This document shows positions 54,453 through 62,280 of a stretch of 64,000 nucleotides of DNA, in pieces. Position numbers and translations under genes: made by a program. Source of the stretch: Albidovulum litorale. Its GTDB lineage: Bacteria; Pseudomonadota; Alphaproteobacteria; Rhodobacterales; Rhodobacteraceae. The notes beneath the pieces were generated by a model. That model was not told the origin of the DNA, made no database searches, and was given only the letters and a program-made list of their open reading frames with translations. The stretch spans positions 620,001 through 684,000 of the forward strand of contig NZ_JAOWKZ010000003.1 of NCBI RefSeq assembly GCF_025751495.1, written 5' to 3'. Each line of letters opens with the position of its first letter. Positions within the stretch are counted from its first letter, which is position 1.

Positions 54453-54881
54453 ATGGCGGGCGATCTGCCGGATTACTACTTCCGCATCCGCGAAAATGGC
54501 GCTGCGGTCTTTCGGGTGGATACCGAAAACCGCCAGCGGCGGATCGAGATGGACCAGATCGCCGTCGTCAATGTGAAGAACGGCGAGATCAAGCCGCAGG
54601 GCGACCGCAAGCTCTCGGCTGGGGACATGGCGACGATCCGCGACTGGCTGGAGGCGCGGCGGGCATTGCTGGCGCGGCGGGATGTCGACGATATCCTCCG
54701 CGCGGTCGATCACCTCAACCTCACCACGCAATGGGCGCAGTCGAAGGCGACCGATGCGCAGCTGGAGGACGTGACCGACGCGCTCCTGCTTGCGATGCAT
54801 GACCTGCGGTCGGTGCTGGTGCGCAAGAAATCCGAGCGGGTCCTGGCGTCGCAGGGCGACAAAGCGGCCGGCGGATCCTGA
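54453..54881 (+). CDS. Conserved-looking cytoplasmic protein, unknown
   Basis: 142 residues with no signal or membrane helix. It starts Y-Y-F-R-I-R-E-N-G-A-A-V-F-R-V, a beta-rich head, followed by a helical part (W-L-E-A-R-R-A-L-L-A-R-R-D-V-D-D-I). Strong GGGGGAAAG ribosome site, 9 bases after aatA, so cotranscribed. Family unknown to me beyond Rhodobacterales occurrence. Confidence 0.68.
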   Translation: MAGDLPDYYFRIRENGAAVFRVDTENRQRRIEMDQIAVVNVKNGEIKPQGDRKLSAGDMATIRDWLEARRALLARRDVDDILRAVDHLNLTTQWAQSKATDAQLEDVTDALLLAMHDLRSVLVRKKSERVLASQGDKAAGGS

Positions 54882-54970
54882 TCCCACTGCTTTCAAATTG
54901 CGGCACCCGTTCCGGGCGCCAGGACATATCTCGCTCCCGCAAAAGCGGGGGCTCGGGCCTGCCTCCGGCG

Positions 54971-55029
54971 GGAGTGTTTTCCGACAGAAAGTGACGGGCC
55001 TTTATCCACTTTCTGTCGGAAAATACTCC
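54971..55029. repeat. GACAGAAAGTG inverted repeat, copy 3 (full hairpin)
   Basis: 23-base arms (54971-54993 and 55007-55029) pair at 22 of 23 positions with a 13-base loop; the cores are GACAGAAAGTG and CACTTTCTGTC. It lies between two convergent genes. The best-preserved member of the family at 15332 and 34981. Confidence 0.75.
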
Positions 55030-55110
55030 GGGGTTTGGGGCAGCGCCCCAACCGGCCGCGCCGATGCGCGGCCCCAGTAAAGGAATGACCCGGAACGGGC
55101 CGCCTTGGGA

Positions 55111-56472
55111 TCAGGCCAGTTCCACCTGCCCCCAACGCCCCCAGAAGCGCCACATCAGAAGGACCGCAGCAACGGCAAGTCCGATGGTCAGCCCAAGCCA
55201 GAGACCAGCGCCGCCGAAGCCCATGGGAAAGGCCAGAAGATAGCTCGCCGGGATGCCGATCACCCAATAGCTGATCACCGTGATCCAGAGCGGACCGGCC
55301 GTGTCCTGCACCCCGCGCAGAAGGCCGAGCGCCATGACCTGCGCGGCATCGAACATCTGGAAGAGCGCCGCGAGCGCCAGAAGCACGGTTCCGAAGGCGA
55401 CGATCGCACCTGCCTCCGGTTTCGCCTCGTCGAGGAAAAGCCCGATGATCGGCCCCGGCAGGATCAGGAAGACCGCCACGACGACAAGCCCGAAGAGAAG
55501 CGACATCGCAATCGCCGCGACGGCCCCGTCGCGGAGCCCGACAAAGTCGCCCCGCCCCTCGGCATGGCCGACCCGCACGGTCGCGGCATTGGAAAGCCCC
55601 AGATGCACCATGAAGGCTAAAGCCGCGACCTCGATCGCGATGCCATGGGCGGCCAGTTCCACCGTGCCGACCCAGCCCATCATCAGCGCCGAGGCGTTGA
55701 AAAGCCCGCCCTCGGCCAGCCCCGTCAGACCAACCGGCCAGCCGAGCCGCCAGACCCGGGCGAAGGCGGGCCAATCTGGCCGCCAGAACCGCTGGAACAG
55801 GTGGAACCGCCTGAGATCCGGTTGCCGTGCTGCGTAGAAGGCGAGCAAAAGCGCCGTGACGCTCTGCGTCACCAGCGTCGCCACCGCCGCGCCGCGCACG
55901 CCAAGCTCCGGCGCCCCCCAGTTGCCGAAGATCAGCATCCAGTTCAGCGCCACGTTGACACAGGCCCCCGCCATCGTGGCCCACAGCACCACCCCGGTCC
56001 GTTCCAGCGCCGACAGATAGCCACGAAAGGTATTGACGAGCAAAGCCGGGATCAGACCGAAGCCCGCGATCCTCAGGTAATCCTGCGCCAGCGCGGAAAG
56101 CTCCGGCTCCTGCCCGAGCGCGATGAGGATCGGCCCCGACCACCACATCACCGGCAGCACCGCCACGCCGAAGAGGATCGAATGCCACATCGTCATCCGT
56201 GTATCGCGGCGGACCTGCGTCTCGTCCCCCTTGCCGAGAGACGAGGCCACCATGCCCATCATCGCAATGGAATAGCCTGCCCCGAGGATGAAAAGGATGA
56301 AGAAGGTGGAGGCACCCAGTACGACCGAGGCCAGAGCCTCCACCCCATACCAGCCCAGCATCACCGTATCGGTGACATGCAGAACCATCTGCGCGAGGTT
56401 CGAGCCGATGAGCGGCAGCCCAAGCGCAAGAAGCGCCCGCATATGGGCGCCGTATGTAAGCCGTTCCGTCAT
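55111..56472 (-). CDS. MATE-family efflux transporter
   Basis: 453 residues with twelve transmembrane helices in two six-helix halves. N-terminal motif L-G-L-P-L-I-G-S-N-L-A-Q and G-W-Y-G-V-E-A-L-A, C-terminal repeat around 250-290, both typical of NorM-like sodium- or proton-coupled drug/metabolite antiporters. Substrate unknown. Confidence 0.92.
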   Translation of the reverse strand: MTERLTYGAHMRALLALGLPLIGSNLAQMVLHVTDTVMLGWYGVEALASVVLGASTFFILFILGAGYSIAMMGMVASSLGKGDETQVRRDTRMTMWHSILFGVAVLPVMWWSGPILIALGQEPELSALAQDYLRIAGFGLIPALLVNTFRGYLSALERTGVVLWATMAGACVNVALNWMLIFGNWGAPELGVRGAAVATLVTQSVTALLLAFYAARQPDLRRFHLFQRFWRPDWPAFARVWRLGWPVGLTGLAEGGLFNASALMMGWVGTVELAAHGIAIEVAALAFMVHLGLSNAATVRVGHAEGRGDFVGLRDGAVAAIAMSLLFGLVVVAVFLILPGPIIGLFLDEAKPEAGAIVAFGTVLLALAALFQMFDAAQVMALGLLRGVQDTAGPLWITVISYWVIGIPASYLLAFPMGFGGAGLWLGLTIGLAVAAVLLMWRFWGRWGQVELA

Positions 56473-56516
56473 CCCCGAGCCTTACGCCTGACCGGGGGTA
56501 AGGTCCAGAGGCTGTC

Positions 56517-56996
56517 TCAGGCGGCGATATGCGCCGTCACGACGGAAGGATCGCGTTCAGGCAGGCGGATGAAGCCCGCGCGGTCAGATATCCGCCGGAT
56601 CGCGGTATTGGTCCTGAGGAAATGGATCCAGATGTCACTAAGACCGCGCCGCCGCGCCTCGCTGACGGCAACGTCAAAGAGCGCGCCACCGATCCCGGCC
56701 CTTCGGGTGTCCTCATCGACCGACAGCGCGATTTCTGCCACCGGATCGCTGCCGTCGCCAACATGCAGTTCGGCAAGGCCGCACAATCGTCCATCAATCC
56801 GGGCACCGAGGACAAGCGCGGGCCGGGTGGCCGCCGCGTAGCGCATGATGGCGGCATCCGAGGACCAGACGAGGAACCGGTTCAGCCGCGAGTCCGGGCC
56901 GAGATGCAACAGATGCGCCTGCAGGACCGGGCGCCAGAACGGATCGTCCGGCCGCCAGGCATTAAAGTTCAACCGGGATATGACTGGATCGGACAT
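56517..56996 (-). CDS. GNAT-family N-acetyltransferase
   Basis: About 159 residues. Acetyl-CoA binding motif A is R-R-A-G-I-G-G-A-L near 102, preceded by the beta-4 strand E-I-A-L-S-V-D. Substrate unknown. The start at 56996 (M-S-D-P-V-I) has AGGGGCGGG upstream; earlier ATGs are unlikely. Confidence 0.85.
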   Translation of the reverse strand: MSDPVISRLNFNAWRPDDPFWRPVLQAHLLHLGPDSRLNRFLVWSSDAAIMRYAAATRPALVLGARIDGRLCGLAELHVGDGSDPVAEIALSVDEDTRRAGIGGALFDVAVSEARRRGLSDIWIHFLRTNTAIRRISDRAGFIRLPERDPSVVTAHIAA

Positions 56997-57130
56997 CGTG
57001 CCCGCCCCTGATTCTGCGCATGCATTGCCGCAATGCAGCATCAAGATGGGGCTTCGAAGGCGTCATGGGAATACCCAGTGACCGCAATTCCGATCTGCGG
57101 GGCAAGCAAGTCACGTGCCCCGCACCCGGT

Positions 57131-58225
57131 TCATGCCTTGCTTGTGGACGCAGTCCTCCGCCTCGGTGCCGGCTTAACGGCGGTTTCGGCCGCTGTCGGC
57201 TCTTTGCCGTTCTGACCGGGTTTGCGGCGCAGATCCGGATGCATCGACGCGCCGAGGATATGGTCTGAGCCATGGACGACATGGCTCGCCCGGCCGACGA
57301 TCAGGGGATCGGGCGCGCCGACAACCTCGGTGTCCTTGTCGGGATAGTCGAGCGAGGCGAGAAAATGGCGCATGCAGTTCAGCCGCGCCCGTTTCTTGTC
57401 GTTCGACTTGATGATCGTCCAAGGCGCGTCGGCCGTGTCGGTATAGAAGAACATCGCCTCTTTCGCCTCGGTATAGTCATCCCACTTGTCGAGCGACGCC
57501 TTGTCGATCGGCGACAGTTTCCAACGCTTCAGGGGGTCGGTTTCCCGCGACTTGAAGCGGCGGCGCTGTTCGGTCTGCGTGACGGAGAACCAGTATTTGT
57601 AAAGCCGGATGCCCGACCGGACGAGCATCCGCTCCACCTCGGGCGCCTGGCGCATGAATTCGAGGTAATCGGTGGGCGAGCAGAAGCCCATCACCCGCTC
57701 AACACCCGCGCGGTTGTACCAGCTCCGGTCATAGAAGACCATTTCGCCCGCGGTTGGCAGATGTTCGATATAGCGCTGGAAGAACCACTGGCCGCGTTCC
57801 TCGTCGGTCGGCTTGTTCAGCGCCACGACGCGGGCGAAGCGGGGGTTGAGATGCTCCATATACCGCTTGATCGTGCCGCCCTTGCCAGCAGCATCGCGGC
57901 CCTCGAAGAGGATGACGAATTTCTGCCCCGTCTCCAGTGCCCATTTCTGCACCTTGAGTAGCTCTGCCTGAAGACGGGCTTTCTCCGCCTCGTAATCGCG
58001 GCGGATCATCTTGCGGGAATAGGGATAGCGGCCGCTTTCAAAGGCATGGCGGATCGCGTCGGCGTCAACGACGGGGAAACTCTTCGGACCCTTTGGCGCC
58101 TCACCGTTAGGCACTAATTGATCCTCGACCGCATCCTCGCCTCTTGCTGACTGTGCGACGGGCGGCTCCGAGTCCATCGCCACCTCTGTCGCCTCACTGG
58201 CCGCTGATGTCACGTCATCTATCAT
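57131..58225 (-). CDS. ppk2: Polyphosphate kinase 2
   Basis: 364 residues. Uses polyphosphate to phosphorylate nucleoside diphosphates or monophosphates. Walker A G-R-D-A-A-G-K-G-G-T near 112, lid module with R-Y-I-E-H-L-P, Walker B region F-Y-D-R-S-W-Y-N-R-A-G near 166. The N-terminal 75 residues and the C-terminal basic tail (P-A-P-R-R-R-T) are extra. The start at 58225 follows GGAGGAG. Functionally opposed to the ppx at the left end of the window, though unlinked. Confidence 0.92.
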   Translation of the reverse strand: MIDDVTSAASEATEVAMDSEPPVAQSARGEDAVEDQLVPNGEAPKGPKSFPVVDADAIRHAFESGRYPYSRKMIRRDYEAEKARLQAELLKVQKWALETGQKFVILFEGRDAAGKGGTIKRYMEHLNPRFARVVALNKPTDEERGQWFFQRYIEHLPTAGEMVFYDRSWYNRAGVERVMGFCSPTDYLEFMRQAPEVERMLVRSGIRLYKYWFSVTQTEQRRRFKSRETDPLKRWKLSPIDKASLDKWDDYTEAKEAMFFYTDTADAPWTIIKSNDKKRARLNCMRHFLASLDYPDKDTEVVGAPDPLIVGRASHVVHGSDHILGASMHPDLRRKPGQNGKEPTAAETAVKPAPRRRTASTSKA

Positions 58226-58328
58226 CGCGCTCCTCCATTCCCGTGCGAACCCAGCCACGCTGGCACGTTTGGGCGCGGACAACCTTGATGCGGGTCAAAC
58301 TGCCGCAAAATTGTCAGAGACGTTGCAG

Positions 58329-58751
58329 CTATTGCTCCTGTATCGTCTGGAGATAGTAGACGACAGCGAGAATACGACCCTGCGTGACCGCCTTCGCGTC
58401 TCGCGGATTGGACGCCGGGTCTTCCATCTCCTCGGCGACGAAATACCGACCCCAAACCGGCATATTTGAATATCCGTGGCCCTTGATCTCCGTCGTCCCG
58501 TCAATCGACTTGTAGACAGCTTCGAAAGGGAAGAGCCCACCATTGTCCTTGGCAAGATGGGAGAGATTGCGCGGCTTGCGGTCGAAAAGTTCACCCACCA
58601 ATCCATCGCCAGCCCCAGTTTCACCATGACAAACCGAGCACCGCTCCTGGTAGATTTCCGCTCCAATTGCCGCGTCTTGCGCCGAGGCGAAGCCGGCACC
58701 CAGCAATCCGGTCAATAATGTGACGGACGCAGTCAACTTGAATACAGACAT
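58329..58751 (-). CDS. Secreted c-type cytochrome
   Basis: 140 residues. Signal peptide (about 1-24, ending A-S-A-Q), then the heme-attachment C-S-V-C-H near 38-42 and a likely axial Met in S-N-M-P-V-W-G near 95. Single-heme periplasmic electron carrier, class I type. GGAGGAG precedes the ATG at 58751. No oxidase or dehydrogenase is adjacent. Confidence 0.9.
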   Translation of the reverse strand: MSVFKLTASVTLLTGLLGAGFASAQDAAIGAEIYQERCSVCHGETGAGDGLVGELFDRKPRNLSHLAKDNGGLFPFEAVYKSIDGTTEIKGHGYSNMPVWGRYFVAEEMEDPASNPRDAKAVTQGRILAVVYYLQTIQEQ

Positions 58752-58928
58752 TTGCTCCTCCTTCTGCATCATAATCGGAGTATCCTTGCATGGGCGGATC
58801 GGAGGGAATTGATCTCCATCAATCGCCTCGCGTTGCGGGCCGACCGATCTGATCGGCACAGAGTGTAGGGACTACCGCTCTCTGTCGCTTCGCGCTAACG
58901 ATGGGCCCATCATGTCCGAGGAAAAACC

Positions 58929-59588
58929 ATGCTCACAATCTACGGCGTCTATCGCAGCCGCGCCTCGCGCAACTTCTGGCTGCTGGAGGAACTGGACATG
59001 GAGTTCGAGCATGTTCCGGTGATCCAGGGCTACCGCCTGCCCGATCCCGAGGCGGAGGACGCGCCCTTCAACACGCTCTCGCCCGGTTTCGTCGCGATCA
59101 GCCCGGCAGGTGCCGTCCCGGTCCTGAAGGATGGTGACTTCGTGCTGTCGGAATCGCTCGCGATGAACCTCTACATAGCGCGCAAGGCAGGCGGGCCGCT
59201 CGCCCCGGCGGACGAGAAGGAAAACGCGCTGATGGAGCAATGGGCGCTTTACGGCATGACCGCGATCGAGACCCATGCGCTCGCCATCATGTACGCCCAT
59301 GCCGAGGGACGGGCGAAGACACCGGCAGGAGAGGCCGAGATCGCGTCCGAGACCGCCCGGCTGCGCCGCCCGCTCAAGGTGCTCAATGCCCATCTGCGCG
59401 AAAACGGCCACATGGTCGGCGGGCGCTTCACCGTCGCCGACATCAACATGGCCGAGATCATCCGCTACGCCCAGGCCGAGCCCGGGCTGGTCGACCAGTT
59501 CCCCGCCATTGCGGGCTGGATATCGGCCTGCCACGAACGGCCCGCCTTCAAGGCGATGTGGGCGAAACGGCTGGCCGAGCCTGCGTAG
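58929..59588 (+). CDS. Glutathione S-transferase family protein
   Basis: 219 residues. Thioredoxin-like N-terminal domain (I-Y-G-V-Y-R-S-R-A-S-R-N with a Ser/Arg-type active site, then A-G-A-V-P-V-L with the cis-Pro and S-E-S-L-A-M-N) and an all-helix C-terminal domain with the N-capping box F-T-V-A-D-I-N near 162. GAGGAAAAAC precedes the ATG. Substrate unknown. Confidence 0.88.
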   Translation: MLTIYGVYRSRASRNFWLLEELDMEFEHVPVIQGYRLPDPEAEDAPFNTLSPGFVAISPAGAVPVLKDGDFVLSESLAMNLYIARKAGGPLAPADEKENALMEQWALYGMTAIETHALAIMYAHAEGRAKTPAGEAEIASETARLRRPLKVLNAHLRENGHMVGGRFTVADINMAEIIRYAQAEPGLVDQFPAIAGWISACHERPAFKAMWAKRLAEPA

Positions 59589-59647
59589 GTGCGGGGTCGT
59601 CGTCCGGGCTGAAAAACCTTTAAGAATGTAGTTCAGGGGTGCGGGAG

Positions 59648-59696
59648 GCGATTTCTTGAAAAGAAATCGCACCGGAAACTTTCAGAGTTTCCGGTG
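59648..59696. repeat. Tandem double-hairpin element, copy 2
   Basis: Two adjacent hairpins: GCGATTTCTT/AAGAAATCGC (3-base loop) at 59648-59670 and CACCGGAAACT/AGTTTCCGGTG (5-base loop) at 59670-59696. Same architecture and similar central bases as 21098-21142 but with paired substitutions in both arms. Here it lies between two convergent genes. Confidence 0.7.
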
Positions 59697-59744
59697 CCCG
59701 GTCTGTTTTCGTGAGCTTGCGCCCATGCAGCCGATCCGCCCGCT

Positions 59745-61229
59745 TTACCCCGCGATGGCCCGGATGCCGAGGAAGATGACCGCTGACATCAGCGCGGCAG
59801 CGGGAACGGTGATGACCCAGGCGGCTATGATCGTGGTGAAATGGGTCCGGCGCACCAGCTTGCGGCGGCCGCGTTCATCCGGGCCAATCTCAAGACCTTC
59901 AGGCATATCCATTCGCGCCTTGCGCATCCGCCGCCCGGTATCCCATTCGCGGAAGAACCCGACGCCAAAGACCGCGCCCACCGCGATATGGGTCGAACTG
60001 ACGGGCAGACCCAGCCAGCTTGCGACGATCACGGTAATTGCCGCCGACAGGGCCACACAATAGGCCCGCATCGGATTGAGCTTGGTGATCTGGCTGCCGA
60101 CCATCCGGATCAGTTTCGGACCGAAAAGGAACAGGCCGAACGAGATGCCCAGCGCCCCGATCACCATGACCCAGTGCGGGATGCTGACCGATTCCGAGAA
60201 ATCTCCGGTCTGCGAGGCGCTGACGATGGCCGCGAGCGGCCCGACCGCATTGGCGACATCGTTGGCGCCATGGGCAAAGCTCAGAAGTGCTGCCGAAACC
60301 ACCAGCGGAATGCCGAAAAGCACCTTCAGCGACTTGTTGCGGTTCTCCAGCCCCTTCGATTGCTTGCGGATCACCGGGATCATCGCGACCCAGACCGCGC
60401 CCCCCGCGACAAGGCCGATGAGAAGCGCCGAGCCGAGGGATATCTTCACCAGATGCTTCAACCCCTTCAGCGACAGGTAAGCCGCAAAGGCGCCTGCCAT
60501 AATACCCACAAGCATCGGCACCCAGCGCCGCGCGGCGGCAATCTTGTCATCCTGATAGATGATGCGCGCCTTGATGAACCACAAGAACCCGGCAGCAATG
60601 ACCCCGCCAAGAACGGGTGAGATCACCCAGCTTGCCGCGATCGTGGTCATCGTGCTCCAGTTGACCGCGCCGAACCCCGCGGCCGCAATCCCGGCACCCA
60701 TGACGCCGCCGACCACGGAATGCGTGGTGGAGACCGGTGCCCCGATCCATGTGGCAAGGTTGACCCAGAGCGCGGAGGACAGAAGTGCGGCCATCATCGC
60801 CCAGATGAAGATCGACCCGTCCGCCATGGTTTCGGGCGCAACGATGCCCTTGGAAATGGTCGAAACCACGTCGCCACCGGCAATCAGCGCGCCCGCGCTT
60901 TCGAAGATCGCGGCAATGACAATCGCGCCGGTCATGGTCAGGGCATTCGCCCCAACCGCCGGTCCCATATTGTTGGCGACGTCATTGGCGCCGATATTCA
61001 GCGCCATATAGGCCCCGAAGGCGGCGGCGATGACAACGATCAGCGTGTTGCTGGTCTGGCCGAAGAAGATCGCGGCGGCAAGGGCTGCGAGCATGATGAA
61101 GACAAAGGCAATCCCCGGCCCGACCAGCGGCCGGCCAATATAGGCCGTCGCGGTTTCCAGATTGGACAACCGCCCCAGATCGCGGTCCAGCGTCTCAAGG
61201 TGACGTGCTTCAAGATCGTTGTCGGCCAT
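59745..61229 (-). CDS. pit: PiT-family inorganic phosphate transporter
   Basis: 494 residues. Two PiT signature repeats, G-A-N-D-V-A-N-N-M-G near 103 and G-A-N-D-V-A-N-A-V-G near 320, each at a re-entrant loop among about ten to twelve transmembrane helices; the S-T-T-H-S-V-V-G and S-S-T-H-I-A-V-G motifs follow each. Low-affinity proton- or metal-phosphate symporter. An extended charged N-terminus (about 50 residues) precedes the first helix. Confidence 0.93.
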   Translation of the reverse strand: MADNDLEARHLETLDRDLGRLSNLETATAYIGRPLVGPGIAFVFIMLAALAAAIFFGQTSNTLIVVIAAAFGAYMALNIGANDVANNMGPAVGANALTMTGAIVIAAIFESAGALIAGGDVVSTISKGIVAPETMADGSIFIWAMMAALLSSALWVNLATWIGAPVSTTHSVVGGVMGAGIAAAGFGAVNWSTMTTIAASWVISPVLGGVIAAGFLWFIKARIIYQDDKIAAARRWVPMLVGIMAGAFAAYLSLKGLKHLVKISLGSALLIGLVAGGAVWVAMIPVIRKQSKGLENRNKSLKVLFGIPLVVSAALLSFAHGANDVANAVGPLAAIVSASQTGDFSESVSIPHWVMVIGALGISFGLFLFGPKLIRMVGSQITKLNPMRAYCVALSAAITVIVASWLGLPVSSTHIAVGAVFGVGFFREWDTGRRMRKARMDMPEGLEIGPDERGRRKLVRRTHFTTIIAAWVITVPAAALMSAVIFLGIRAIAG

Positions 61230-61337
61230 CTGCGCCCCCGGATTTTTGCGCCCGCTGGGTAGGGGGGAATCACCTTCAGATCAACAGCCGATACCTTCGC
61301 TCCCCCGGTTTTCCTGCGGCAGAGGCTTTTTCGTCCC

Positions 61338-62117
61338 TCAGCGCAGGCTGTCAGGGATTTCGCAGACCGGAATCGGCACCATCTTGTGCTGGTTTGCACG
61401 GTTCAGACGGCGATAGATCGCCATGACTTCGGCCTGCCGGCCGGTCAGGGCAGCATCATCGCCATCATAGGTCATCGCCCATTCCAGTTCCGGATAGCTA
61501 GCGCCGATCTGGTCCTCATCGGTGCGGCTGTCTCCCCAAAGGCCATCCGTCGGCGGCGCTCCAAGAATGGCATCGTTGACGCCAAGCGCCCGGCCGATCT
61601 CATAGACCTCGGACTTCATCAGATCGGCAATCGGGCTCAGGTCCACCCCGCCATCGCCGTATTTGGTGAAGAACCCGACGCCGAAATCCTCGACCTTGTT
61701 GCCAGTGCCGACAACCAGACGGCCATGCTGCCCGGCAAGGTAATAGAGCGTGGTCATGCGCAAACGGGCGCGGGTATTTACCAAAGCCATCTCGCGCGCT
61801 GCACCCTGCGGTTCCCCCGGTAGTGCGGTGACAAGACTATCAAAGACGTCGGTCAGTTCAACCTCGACACCGTCAACCGCCGCGTGCCGCGCCTTCAGCA
61901 TGGCGATATGGTCGCGCGCCCGGCTGACCTGATCCCTGCCCTGATGGATCGGCATCTCCACCACCAGGGTTGGCAGCCCGGTCCGCGCGGCAAGCGCCGA
62001 GGACACGGCGGAATCGATCCCGCCCGAGACGCCGACGACAAAACCCTTCGTTCCCGCCCGCGCGCAGTACTCCTCCAGCCAGCCGGTGATATGGTCGATG
62101 ACCGCTTCCGTCTTCAT
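61338..62117 (-). CDS. nadE: NAD(+) synthase, ammonia-dependent
   Basis: 259 residues. Converts deamido-NAD to NAD. The PP-loop ATP site is V-S-G-G-I-D-S-A-V near 30; G-T-G-N-K-V-E-D near 137 and the later P-T-D-G-L-W motif match NadE. There is no glutaminase domain, so it uses free ammonia. The start M-K-T-E-A-V is chosen over an upstream ATG with a poor leader. Confidence 0.93.
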   Translation of the reverse strand: MKTEAVIDHITGWLEEYCARAGTKGFVVGVSGGIDSAVSSALAARTGLPTLVVEMPIHQGRDQVSRARDHIAMLKARHAAVDGVEVELTDVFDSLVTALPGEPQGAAREMALVNTRARLRMTTLYYLAGQHGRLVVGTGNKVEDFGVGFFTKYGDGGVDLSPIADLMKSEVYEIGRALGVNDAILGAPPTDGLWGDSRTDEDQIGASYPELEWAMTYDGDDAALTGRQAEVMAIYRRLNRANQHKMVPIPVCEIPDSLR

Positions 62118-62280
62118 GATCCCTGATCCTTGCTGCGGCCCCACCCTCACTCCATGGTGGACCACTCCCGCTTCACCGCTATATTTCGCGCTCCCTCAGC
62201 GGATTGCAAGGGCAAGCCCGCTTGCCCCGCCGCCCCCCGCATGGTCTAATCCGCCACCAATCAAGAAGACGAGCAGCACC

